From CAYFQV01 sp964654185 (GTDB lineage: Bacteria; Spirochaetota; Spirochaetia; DSM-27196; PWMO01), in contig CAZZIE010000004.1 of NCBI GenBank assembly GCA_964654185.1, positions 1 to 64,000 of the forward strand: a stretch of 64,000 nt of DNA, given 5' to 3'. This document shows positions 48,817 to 57,763 of this stretch, piece after piece; the first letter of the stretch is position 1, and the number at the start of each line of letters is the position of its first letter. The notes under the pieces are model-generated. The model had not been told where the DNA came from and ran no database searches. It saw only the letters and a program-made list of their open reading frames with translations. A program made the translations under genes and the position numbers.

Positions 48817-49984
48817 GTACATTCCCTTTGCGCGCCCGGCAACCGGCGCGGAGGAGGAGGCTGCGGTCCTTCGGGTTCTCAGGAGCGGATGGCTCACTAC
48901 CGGAACGGAGGCGCAGCAGCTGGAGCGCTCCTACGCGCTGGCGGCGGGACGACGCCACGCTGTCGCGGTTTCCTCCGCCACGGCGGGGCTGCACCTGGTC
49001 TGTGAGGCGCTCTCCCTCCGGAAGGGCGCCCGCGTGGCCATGAGCCCGTACACCTTCACGGCCTCCGCGGAGATTCTGCGCTATCTCGACCTGCACCCGA
49101 CCTTCGTAGACATCGACCCTGAAACTCTTCAGATGGATCCGCGCGCCCTGGAGGCGGAGCTCGCGGCCGGTGAAGGAATCGCCGCGGTCATGGCGATTCA
49201 CATTGCCGGGTTGCCGAGCGACATGGCTGCGATCCGGAGCATTGCGCAGCGACATGAGATTCCGGTGGTGGAGGACGCGGCGCACTGCCTGCCGAAGAGC
49301 GGAGACGCCGCCGTTCCGGACGGGGGATCCGCCGCAGCGATCTTCTCCCTCTACGCGACGAAGCCGGTCACCGCCGGGGAGGGGGGCATTGTTGTCACCG
49401 ACCGCGACGACCTGGCCGAGCGCACCCGGGTCATGCGGCTTCACGGAATCGACCGGGACGTCTGGCGGCGCTACACCGACCGCGCGGCGACCTGGCGGTA
49501 CGACGTCGTTGACGCGGGATACAAGTACAACCTCCCGGACCTGCTGGCGGCGGTCGGCCGCGTCCAACTCGAGAGCGCCGAGGCGCGGCGCGCCCGACGG
49601 CGAGAGATTGCCCGGCGCTACCACGACGCCCTTCGGGATCGCGATTATCTGAAGCTCCCGCAGGATCACCCCGATCACGACTGGCATCTCTACATCGTCC
49701 GGGTGACGCCGGCGGCGCTTCGGGACCCCTTCGTCGCCGGTCTCGCCGAGGCTGGGGTCGGGACGTCGGTCCACTACATTCCCCTGCACCACTTCAGCTA
49801 CTACCGCAGCACCTACGGCCTCTCCCCGGAGGACTTTCCCGCGGCAACCCGCGCCTTCCAGGCGGCGGTGAGTCTGCCCCTCTACGCGGGCCTCACCGAC
49901 GGAGAGGTCGACCGGGTGATTGCCGCCGTGCTGGACGTGGGAGACACTCTCTCCAGGAGGTTCGAGCGTGTCTCAGGAGAGTAG
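48800..49984 (+). CDS. DegT/DnrJ/EryC1-family sugar aminotransferase
   Basis: A 394-residue PLP enzyme. IPFARPATGAEEEAAVLRVLRSGWLTTG, AVAVSSATAGLHLVCEAL, VVEDAAHCLPKS, the PLP-binding Lys in IFSLYATKPVTAGEGG and DAGYKYNLPDLLAAVGRVQLE are typical. It transfers an amino group to the 4-keto sugar made by the preceding dehydratase. The products go into surface glycans or modified flagella; no glycosyltransferase genes are in the window. It overlaps both neighbours by 17 bases. Confidence 0.88.
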   Translation: MSRSTEYIPFARPATGAEEEAAVLRVLRSGWLTTGTEAQQLERSYALAAGRRHAVAVSSATAGLHLVCEALSLRKGARVAMSPYTFTASAEILRYLDLHPTFVDIDPETLQMDPRALEAELAAGEGIAAVMAIHIAGLPSDMAAIRSIAQRHEIPVVEDAAHCLPKSGDAAVPDGGSAAAIFSLYATKPVTAGEGGIVVTDRDDLAERTRVMRLHGIDRDVWRRYTDRAATWRYDVVDAGYKYNLPDLLAAVGRVQLESAEARRARRREIARRYHDALRDRDYLKLPQDHPDHDWHLYIVRVTPAALRDPFVAGLAEAGVGTSVHYIPLHHFSYYRSTYGLSPEDFPAATRAFQAAVSLPLYAGLTDGEVDRVIAAVLDVGDTLSRRFERVSGE

Positions 49985-52079
49985 TCTCCCCCGGCTCTTC
50001 CGCCGCCCCACCGTTTTTGCCAGCGATCTGACCGCGCCGGACATGCTCCACGCCGTGACGCTCCGGTCGACGCGCCCACGCGGAAGCATTGGGGATCTCC
50101 CGCGCCTGCGCGTGCCCACGGACATCCATCTCTTCGGTGCCGACGACGTGCCCGGCGCGAACCTCGTCACGATCGGCGGCGGCAGTCACCCCGTCCTGGC
50201 GGATGACCGGGTGAGTTACGTGGGGCAGCCGATTGCCGTGCTCGCCGGGCCGGACATCCGGAGGGTGCATCAGTCGCTGGATCTCCTTCAGCCGGAGTAC
50301 GGCGACGAGGAGGCGGTGCTGGACGAGGACTCGGATAGCGCCGAGATCGCCGGGGAACGTTTCGCCGAGCGGGGCAATCCCGACGGGGAACTCCGCGACG
50401 CCTTCCAGATTGTCCAGGGAACCTACCGTACGGGGCCTCAGGAGCACCTCTACAGCGAGCCCCAGGCCGTTTTCGCCACACCGGAAGGGACCGAGTCGGT
50501 TACCGTGTACACTTCAACCCAGTGGCCGCACCACGTGCAGCGCTCCATTGCCCGGGCGCTGGGCGTGCCTCTCAAACGCGTCCGGGTCATTGCAACGGAG
50601 ACGGGAGTCCACCTCGACGGGAAGCTCTGGATTCCCTCCCTCATCTCGGTACACGCCGCCCTGGCGGCACTCCGAACGGGCCGACCGGTGAAGCTGGTCT
50701 ACACGCGTCAGGAGGACTTCCGCTTTACCTCGAAGCGGGCACCGGTTCGGGTGCGCTACACGACCGCCCTGGATTCGAGCGGCGATCTCCGGGCGGTGAT
50801 CGTCTTCATTCGCGTGAATGTGGGAGCCTTCCCCATCTACCTGGACGAGCTCCTCGATCACCTGGTGATTTCGGCCACCGGTGACTACCGGTGCGACAAC
50901 ATCCGCGTCCACGCCGTGGCACTCAAGACCAACCTCCCCCCTTTCGACGCTTTCTCGGGCCTCGGAAGCGCCCAGGCCTTCTTTGCCTGCGAGAGCCACA
51001 CCACCCGGGTGGCGGAGGTGGCGCAGGAGTCCCCGCTTGCGTGGAAGGCGGCGCACCTCCTCCGCAAGGGTGACACGCACCCCCTCGGCGGGAAGGAGCA
51101 GGAAGACCGGGAGGCGTACAAGCTCTTCGACCGTGTCGATGAGGCTTCCGACTTCTCCCGGAAGCACGCCGCCTTCGAGCTCCAGAAGAAGCGGCGAACC
51201 ACCTTTCTCGGCGCCACGGAAGAGCAGCGGGGAATCGGCATTGCCTTCGCATCTCAAGGGAGCGGCTTCGTCGGCCGGGGCGAGGAGGAGATCTCCGCGT
51301 CGGTGCGCATTCGGCTAGATCAGGAGGGTGTCGCAACGGTGTACAACTCCGCGGTGTCCGAGGGAGAGTCCCTCCGCGCCATCTGGACCGACCGGATAGC
51401 CGCCGCGCTCAACCTCAACCGCGAGAATGTGCATTTTGCCGACACCGACACGGCGGTCGTCCCGGACTCGGGGCCGTCCTTCCTGTCACGGAACATTACG
51501 GCGGTCACTCGCGCCCTGGACCTTTCCTGCGCGGCCATCCAGAAGCGCCGCTTCCGTGATCCCCTGCCCATTGAGGTGTCCCGAAGCTACCGCGTGCCCC
51601 GGGTCCTCACCTGGAACCGCGAAACCGTATCGGGAAAGCCCTACGCCAACCTCTCCCGGGCCGCCGCGGTGGTAGAGCTCTCCGCCAACCCGTCCACCCT
51701 GGAGATGCATGTCCGGGGGATCTGGCTCGCGGTGTTCGCCGGCAACATACTTGATCCGAACGGCGCCCGGAAGAAGCTCGAGATGTCGGTCTACCAGGCA
51801 ATGGGGTGGGCCGCATCCGAAGCGCTGGACTACCAGTCCGGGCTCCTGGCGGCCCACGCCTATGAGCAGTACGCACCGGATCTCTGGTCGCAGTATCCGC
51901 CCATTTCCATTGACTTCGCCGGCGATCTGGAGAAGCTTCCCTCCCTCGGGCTGGAGGAGCTACCATTCAACTGCGTGCCGGCGGCCTACGCGGCGGCGGT
52001 GACCCAGGCGACAGGGCACTACATTGACCGGATACCTGCGACGGCGGCACTCCTGCGCTCTTATCTGGAGGAAGAGTGA
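49968..52079 (+). CDS. Xanthine-dehydrogenase-like molybdopterin subunit, altered cofactor motif
   Basis: A 703-residue protein of the XDH/CoxL large-subunit family. Recognised parts are RVSYVGQPIAVLAG, GTYRTGPQEHLYSEPQAV, TSTQWPHHVQRSIARALGVPLKRVRVI, LRTGRPVKLVYTRQEDF and YVGQ-type patterns. The family GGGFGGK loop, which contacts the cofactor, reads GVHLDGK (about 212), and the AFRGFG motif reads AFSGLG. A Glu corresponding to the catalytic residue may be kept in LGLEELPFN near the C-terminus. It might bind a different cofactor or be partly inactive. GTG at 49968 has AGGAGG upstream and overlaps the aminotransferase gene by 17 bases. Confidence 0.8.
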   Translation: MSQESSLPRLFRRPTVFASDLTAPDMLHAVTLRSTRPRGSIGDLPRLRVPTDIHLFGADDVPGANLVTIGGGSHPVLADDRVSYVGQPIAVLAGPDIRRVHQSLDLLQPEYGDEEAVLDEDSDSAEIAGERFAERGNPDGELRDAFQIVQGTYRTGPQEHLYSEPQAVFATPEGTESVTVYTSTQWPHHVQRSIARALGVPLKRVRVIATETGVHLDGKLWIPSLISVHAALAALRTGRPVKLVYTRQEDFRFTSKRAPVRVRYTTALDSSGDLRAVIVFIRVNVGAFPIYLDELLDHLVISATGDYRCDNIRVHAVALKTNLPPFDAFSGLGSAQAFFACESHTTRVAEVAQESPLAWKAAHLLRKGDTHPLGGKEQEDREAYKLFDRVDEASDFSRKHAAFELQKKRRTTFLGATEEQRGIGIAFASQGSGFVGRGEEEISASVRIRLDQEGVATVYNSAVSEGESLRAIWTDRIAAALNLNRENVHFADTDTAVVPDSGPSFLSRNITAVTRALDLSCAAIQKRRFRDPLPIEVSRSYRVPRVLTWNRETVSGKPYANLSRAAAVVELSANPSTLEMHVRGIWLAVFAGNILDPNGARKKLEMSVYQAMGWAASEALDYQSGLLAAHAYEQYAPDLWSQYPPISIDFAGDLEKLPSLGLEELPFNCVPAAYAAAVTQATGHYIDRIPATAALLRSYLEEE

Positions 52080-52564
52080 GAATCAGCTTCGTCCTGAACC
52101 GACAGCGCGTCTCTCTGGATACACATCCCGAGACTCTTCTGATCGATGTGCTCCGGGAGAGCTTCGATCAGATCGGGGCGCGGCCGGGGTGCATTCAGGG
52201 AGAGTGCGGATTCTGCTCGGTTCTCCTGGACGACAACCTGGCGCTCTCATGCATGCTTCCCATGTTTCTGGTCCGGGGGCGCCGGGTCACCACAATCGAT
52301 GCCTTCCTCCAGAGCCCGGAGTACCGCGACATTGAGCTCGGGTTTCGCCGTGCCGGGATCGAGCCGTGCCGCTTCTGCGTGGCCGGCAAGGTCCTCACCA
52401 CCTACGAGGTGATTCGCCACGCCCGTCGACCGAGTGTAGAGGAGCTCGACCGAGCCGCCGCGGCGGTGCAGTGCCGCTGCACCAGCTACTCGCGCTATCG
52501 CACGGCCATCCGTTACGCCGCGGAGTTCCGCAGGAAGAGAGAGAATGTCAAACGACGCTCTTAG
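52076..52564 (+). CDS. [2Fe-2S] subunit of the xanthine-dehydrogenase-like enzyme
   Basis: A 162-residue XDH small-subunit type protein. Cluster 1 ligands are in GCIQGECGFCSVLLDDNLALSC; cluster 2 uses CRFC and CRCTSYSRY near the C-terminus, where the family has CGFCTPG and CRCTGY. Electrons from the Mo subunit pass to FAD through these clusters. GTG start overlaps the stop of the large subunit gene by 4 bases, and its end overlaps the FAD subunit gene by 20 bases. Confidence 0.87.
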   Translation: MRISFVLNRQRVSLDTHPETLLIDVLRESFDQIGARPGCIQGECGFCSVLLDDNLALSCMLPMFLVRGRRVTTIDAFLQSPEYRDIELGFRRAGIEPCRFCVAGKVLTTYEVIRHARRPSVEELDRAAAAVQCRCTSYSRYRTAIRYAAEFRRKRENVKRRS

Positions 52565-53435
52565 CACCTATATCCACTACCCGCGCAACCTCGCCGAGCT
52601 CATAAACATCTACCACCGTCGCCCCCACGCCCTCCTCTACGCCGGGGGCAACTACATTCTGAAGACGCAACGTCAGCGCTACCTCGACTTCGGCACGGAC
52701 ATAATCTACGTTGCGAATGTGGGCGAGCTGACGCGGATCACCCGGAGTGAGCGCACCGTCGAGATCGGCGCCGCGGTCCCCGTGGCGGAGGTGCTGGAGC
52801 TCGGCCGCAACGTCCTTCCCGGCCCCTTTCTCTCGGCGCTCCGCCGACTAGGTCCGGTCGGAGTGCAGCACAGTGCCACCCTGGGCGGCAACCTCGGGGT
52901 CCGCGACGAGATCCTCACGGTCGAGCCCATTCTGCATCTCCTGGACGCCCGGATAGAGCTGCGCAGACACGGCAACTCCCGGTGGATTCCGGTTACCCGG
53001 CTCCGCGATGAGGACGGCTCCCTGTCACTGCGGCCGGGTGAGCTGATCACCCGGATCCGGGTGCCCATCAACGCCTGGAACCACTTCGACTTCCGGCAGT
53101 TCGGGAAGCCCTACCTTGCCGACTCGGAGCCCGTGGTTTTCGGAGCGCTGGCGCGGACGACCAAGGAGGTCCTGGAGGATCTCCGGGTCGCCGCCAGTGC
53201 CGGGGGCGGAAGCGTCTTTCGCAACCGGGAGCTGGAGGCGGAGCTGGTGGGCCGGCGGATCCCCTTCCCCGCCCGGGAGCTCCAGGGCTTTCTCCGGGAC
53301 GCGCTCAGCTACATCTCTTCGACGGGAATGCCCTTGACCGGGCTGCAGCGGCACCGGCTGATATCACTCCTTCGGGACTTCGTCACCGCCCTGCCGCGAC
53401 AGACCGCCTCCCGCAGCAGCGTCGAGATGCCGTGA
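52545..53435 (+). CDS. FAD-binding subunit of the xanthine-dehydrogenase-like enzyme
   Basis: A 296-residue CoxM/XdhB-type protein. The FAD loops are ALLYAGGNYILKTQ (family AGGTDLLV) and GVQHSATLGGNLGVRDEI (family ATIGGNIA), with a CO-dehydrogenase flavoprotein C-terminal domain including AASAGGGSVFRNRELE. The order large-small-medium subunits is unusual but found in some spirochaetes and clostridia. Substrate is unknown. Confidence 0.85.
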   Translation: MSNDALSTYIHYPRNLAELINIYHRRPHALLYAGGNYILKTQRQRYLDFGTDIIYVANVGELTRITRSERTVEIGAAVPVAEVLELGRNVLPGPFLSALRRLGPVGVQHSATLGGNLGVRDEILTVEPILHLLDARIELRRHGNSRWIPVTRLRDEDGSLSLRPGELITRIRVPINAWNHFDFRQFGKPYLADSEPVVFGALARTTKEVLEDLRVAASAGGGSVFRNRELEAELVGRRIPFPARELQGFLRDALSYISSTGMPLTGLQRHRLISLLRDFVTALPRQTASRSSVEMP

Positions 53436-53557
53436 CGGGTGGCGACGCAGCGTGTGCGCCGGGACGGGGCCGCGCGCACCGGGGCGCCGGCGCGGTCCCG
53501 TTGCGAAGCGCGCGGGGCCATATTATGATTGACCAACTTCACAAGGGGTAATCCTGG

Positions 53558-56500
53558 GTGCAGGAGTTCGTTCACCTCCACAACCATTCCGACTATAGCC
53601 TGTTGAAGGGCGCCGCCCGCATCTCCGACATGGTTGCACGGGCCGCCGAGATGGGCATGCGCCACCTGGCCATCACCGACGACGGGAACATGTTCGGCGC
53701 CCTGGAGTTCTACCAGGCGTGCAAAGCCGCCGACATCAATCCGGTAGTCGGCTGCGACTTCTACGTTGCCGGTGAGTCCCGGCACGTCAAGACGCCGGGG
53801 AACGCCGGGAACCGGTCGAACCGCCTGGTCCTCCTTGCCCGGGACAACCAGGGCTATCGGAACCTCATTGAGCTCAGCTCGCTCGGCTACACCGAGGGTT
53901 TCTACTACAAGCCCCGGATCGACAGGGAGCTCCTTCAGCAGTACGCCGGCGGCCTGATCGCCCTGACCGGCAGCCTCTCCGGCGAGATCCCCTCCTATAT
54001 CCGTCGCAACCGCATGGACGACGCCGCCGAGGCGGCGCGCTGGCTCGTCCGGGTCTACGGCGCAGGGAACGTCTATCTGGAGCTGCAGGACCACAAGCTC
54101 CCGGAGCAGCGCATCGTGAATCAGGGGCTCCTTCAGCTTTCAAAGGAGCTCGACCTTCCCCTCGTCGCCACGAACGACACCCATTATGTCAATAAGGACG
54201 ATGCCAAAGCGCAGGATGTGTTGCTCTGCATTGGATCCAACAAGAAACGCCACGAGACCAACAGGTTCAAGTTCTCCACGGAGGAGTTCTACCTGAAGCC
54301 CCCGGAGGAGATGGCGGCACTCTTCGCGGAAACCCCGGAGGCGCTTTCCAACTCGGTGCGAATCGCCGAGCAGTGCAACCTGGAGATCGATCTCCCGGGC
54401 CCCATGTTCCCGGACTACACCATCCCGGAGGAGTTCGCCTCCCCGGACGACTATCTTCGCCACCTCACCTTCGAGGGGCTGAAGGATCGCTACGAACCGG
54501 TGACGCAGGAGCACCGGGAACGCGCCACTTACGAGCTCGATACGATCATCGACATGGGGTTCACCGGGTACTTCCTCATTGTCTGGGACTTCATCAAGTT
54601 CGCCCGGGACAACGGGATCCCCGTGGGCCCGGGGCGCGGCTCCGGCGCCGGCAGCATTGTCGCCTACGCCCTGAAGATCACCGACATTGAGCCCCTCAAG
54701 TACGGTCTTCTCTTCGAACGCTTTCTCAACCCCGACCGCGTTTCAATGCCCGACTTCGACATTGACTTCTGCTACGAGCGGCGGGGAGAGGTCATTGACT
54801 ACGTCACCCGGAAGTACGGAAGCGACAAGGTCGGTCAGATCATCACCTTCGGGACCCTGAAGGCGAAGGCGGTCATCCGGGATGTCGCGCGGGTCCTGGA
54901 CTACTCCTTTGCCGAGGCGGACCAGATTGCCAAGAAGATACCCGCGGGCCCCGGGGTCAAGCTGAAAGAGGCGATCGAGGCGGACCCGGAGCTTCAGGAG
55001 ATGGCGGAGCCCGGGAGCCCGCACCACGAGCTGATCGCCATTGCCCTCAAACTCGAAGGACTCCACCGCCACGCCTCGACCCACGCCGCAGGCATCGTCA
55101 TAGGTCAGAAACCGCTGACCGAGTACGTTCCCCTCTACCGCGACCCGAAGACCGGCAGCATCTCGACGCAGTTCACCATGGATCAGCTCGAGGCGTGCGG
55201 CCTGGTGAAGATGGACTTTCTGGGACTCAAGACGCTCACCCTGATCGAGAATACCCAGGCGCTCATTCGCGAGCGCGGTGTGGACTTCGATCATGAGAAG
55301 ATCCCCGAGGAGGATCAGCCTACCTTCAAGCTCCTCGGCGAGGGAAAGAGCGCGGCAATCTTCCAGTTCGAGAGTCAGGGCATGCAGGCGGTCCTCGCGA
55401 AGGCGAAGCCCACCCGGATCGAGGATCTCATTGCCTTGAACGCCCTCTATCGGCCGGGGCCCATGGAGAACATCGATCAGTTCGTGGAGTCGAAGCACGG
55501 GCGCACCCCGATCCGATACCCCCTGAAGGAGCTCGAGCCGGTCCTGAAGGAGACCTACGGCGTCATTGTCTACCAGGAACAGGTCATGGAGATCGTCCGG
55601 ATTGTCGGCGGCTTCTCCCTGGGACAGGCGGACATTCTCCGACGCGCCATGGGCAAGAAGAAGATCGCCGAAATGGAGAAGATGAAGGCGGAGTTCCTGG
55701 ATGGGGCGGTGAGCAAGGGCTTCACCCGGGCCCAGGCCGAAGGTATCTTCGATCTACTGAAGCCCTTTGCCGGGTATGGCTTCAACAAGTCCCACGCCGC
55801 GGCGTACTCCATCCTGGCCTACAAGACCGCCTACCTGAAGGCGAACTACACCGTCGAGTTCATGGCGGCCAACCTCACGAATGAGATCAACAACCCCGAC
55901 ACCTTCGCGTGGTACCTCAACGAGACACGGACCATGGGGATCACGGTGCACCCGCCGGACCTCAACCGAAGCGAGAAGTACTTCACCGTTTCGGGAAACG
56001 ACATACTCTACGGCCTGGTGGGGATCAAGAACGTCGGCTCCGGAGCGGTGGACGAGATCCTCCGGGAGCGCCGTGAAGGTGGGGAGTTCACATCGGTCCA
56101 GGACTTCCTGGAGCGGGTGGATCTGCGCACGGTCAACCGCAAGATGCTGGAGGTGGGCATCCAGTGCGGCCTCTTCGACAGCCTGGACGGACGTCGCCGC
56201 ACCCTCATGGAGAACCTGGACGTCCTCATGGACCACGCCTCCAAGACCCAGGAGTTGCGACGAAGCGGCCAGACGTCTCTCTTCGAAGCGGAGGAAGCGG
56301 CGGTTACGTCCACCCTGGATACGGTCGAGGAGACCGACCCGGTCGAGTGGCTCGAGTACGAGCGGGACTACCTGGGCGCCTACTTCTCCGGCCATCCCAT
56401 GGACAGCTACCGCCGCAGATGGGAGCGCTGCGTCCACGTGAATCTCTCCCAACTCGGGGGCATCTCCCCGGAGCGAACCCACCAGCTACTGGGCCTGCTC

Positions 56501-56977
56501 ACGGACACCCGGGTGATCTTCACGAAGAACGGCAGGCCCATGGCCTTCGGCAAGCTCGAAGACTTCAACGGCCAGGTGGAGCTCGTGCTCTTCGAGAACG
56601 CCTATGAGGAGAGCCGGGAACTCTTGCACGATCGCAAGGTCGTCGGCGCGTTCGGCACCTTCGAGGAGCGCCGGGGACGCATGCAGTTCGTCGTGGAAAA
56701 GCTGGTCGGGCCCGAGGATCTCGAGGAGACGGCACCGGTGCCGATTCACATTCGCCTGAAGGTATGCGACAACAATCACGACGAGATGGAGCGCCTCCGA
56801 GGACTCCGCGCCTTCCTCTACGAACGGCGGGGCAATTGCCCCGTGTACCTCCACGTGGGAGAGAACGGCCGGGAGACCGTCGTCAAGGCGTCGTCCCAAC
56901 TGACGGTGTCAGGCAAAGAGAGTATCTTGGAGGAGATTCGGCGCTACGAGCCGGTGGAAGCGGTCTGGACCGGGTAG
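53558..56977 (+). CDS. dnaE: DNA polymerase III alpha subunit
   Basis: An 1139-residue DnaE1-type replicative polymerase. The PHP domain starts FVHLHNHSDYSLLKGAARI. The polymerase core has GRGSGAGSIVAYAL and catalytic Asp in MPDFDIDFCYERRGEVIDYV (about 397). The beta-clamp/HhH region (FAGYGFNKSHAAAYSILAYKTAYLKANY) and an OB-fold (AFGKLEDFNGQVELVLFENAYEE) follow. It synthesises the chromosome. GTG start with AAGGGG upstream. It begins a plus-strand run of replication/repair, RNA modification and histidine genes. Confidence 0.95.
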   Translation: MQEFVHLHNHSDYSLLKGAARISDMVARAAEMGMRHLAITDDGNMFGALEFYQACKAADINPVVGCDFYVAGESRHVKTPGNAGNRSNRLVLLARDNQGYRNLIELSSLGYTEGFYYKPRIDRELLQQYAGGLIALTGSLSGEIPSYIRRNRMDDAAEAARWLVRVYGAGNVYLELQDHKLPEQRIVNQGLLQLSKELDLPLVATNDTHYVNKDDAKAQDVLLCIGSNKKRHETNRFKFSTEEFYLKPPEEMAALFAETPEALSNSVRIAEQCNLEIDLPGPMFPDYTIPEEFASPDDYLRHLTFEGLKDRYEPVTQEHRERATYELDTIIDMGFTGYFLIVWDFIKFARDNGIPVGPGRGSGAGSIVAYALKITDIEPLKYGLLFERFLNPDRVSMPDFDIDFCYERRGEVIDYVTRKYGSDKVGQIITFGTLKAKAVIRDVARVLDYSFAEADQIAKKIPAGPGVKLKEAIEADPELQEMAEPGSPHHELIAIALKLEGLHRHASTHAAGIVIGQKPLTEYVPLYRDPKTGSISTQFTMDQLEACGLVKMDFLGLKTLTLIENTQALIRERGVDFDHEKIPEEDQPTFKLLGEGKSAAIFQFESQGMQAVLAKAKPTRIEDLIALNALYRPGPMENIDQFVESKHGRTPIRYPLKELEPVLKETYGVIVYQEQVMEIVRIVGGFSLGQADILRRAMGKKKIAEMEKMKAEFLDGAVSKGFTRAQAEGIFDLLKPFAGYGFNKSHAAAYSILAYKTAYLKANYTVEFMAANLTNEINNPDTFAWYLNETRTMGITVHPPDLNRSEKYFTVSGNDILYGLVGIKNVGSGAVDEILRERREGGEFTSVQDFLERVDLRTVNRKMLEVGIQCGLFDSLDGRRRTLMENLDVLMDHASKTQELRRSGQTSLFEAEEAAVTSTLDTVEETDPVEWLEYERDYLGAYFSGHPMDSYRRRWERCVHVNLSQLGGISPERTHQLLGLLTDTRVIFTKNGRPMAFGKLEDFNGQVELVLFENAYEESRELLHDRKVVGAFGTFEERRGRMQFVVEKLVGPEDLEETAPVPIHIRLKVCDNNHDEMERLRGLRAFLYERRGNCPVYLHVGENGRETVVKASSQLTVSGKESILEEIRRYEPVEAVWTG

Positions 56978-57111
56978 CCGACGCACGCCCGAGCGCCAAA
57001 GCGCCGCAGGCGCCGCGACGGGCCGGACCCCGAACAGAGGCGAACGGTCCCGACGGGCCGGGCGGCCCCGCGCGCCGGCCGCCGCACCGCTTCGCGACTG
57101 AGGAGGACTGA

Positions 57112-57702
57112 ATGCTGCAGATGATCATGCGATTCGTGAGCACACTCATTTCCATTTACATGCTCATCATCTTCATCCGCATTGTGCTGAGCTGGTTCAG
57201 CGGCGGCTACTACGGGCGCGTCATGGACTGGCTTCGCGCCATTACGGACCCCTACCTCAACATCTTTCGCGGATCGAGGTGGACGCAGATCGGCCGCATG
57301 GACTTCTCCCCGGTCGTCGCCATCATTGCCCTGGGCATTGTGAGCAACCTGGCGAGCAGGATCGCCTTCGCCGGCACAATCAGCTTCGGGATCGTAGTGG
57401 CCATGACGCTCCAGGCTCTGGCATCCGCCATATCATTCTTCATCATTCTCTTCCTCGTCCTCGCCGGCATCCGGCTGATCTCGACCTTCTTCAACGTCGA
57501 CATGACGAGCCGCTTCTGGTACGCCCTCGACGAGATCCTCCGTCCCCTGACTGCGCGCCTCACCGACAAGATTGCCCGCGGACGGGAGATGTCCTACAAG
57601 CAGGAGCTCATGGTCTTCGGCGTGATCCTCATTGCCGTGCTTATACTGGGCAACCTCGGCGTGGACCTGCTGTCGGGAGGTCTTCGACGGCTGCCCTTCT
57701 AA
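57112..57702 (+). CDS. YggT-family membrane protein, tandem domains
   Basis: A 196-residue integral membrane protein with two YggT repeats: IFIRIVLSWFSGGYYGRVMDWLRAITDPYLNIFRG, and a second half with RLISTFFNVDMTSRFWYALDEILRPLTARL. Four to five helices. YggT proteins are found near division and envelope genes; their function is not settled. AGGAGGA precedes the ATG. Confidence 0.85.
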   Translation: MLQMIMRFVSTLISIYMLIIFIRIVLSWFSGGYYGRVMDWLRAITDPYLNIFRGSRWTQIGRMDFSPVVAIIALGIVSNLASRIAFAGTISFGIVVAMTLQALASAISFFIILFLVLAGIRLISTFFNVDMTSRFWYALDEILRPLTARLTDKIARGREMSYKQELMVFGVILIAVLILGNLGVDLLSGGLRRLPF

Positions 57703-57763
57703 TCGTGCCGATGCCGACGGCCGGACCGCCACGCCCTTCGCAGCGGCGGCGCGCCCTGATTCC

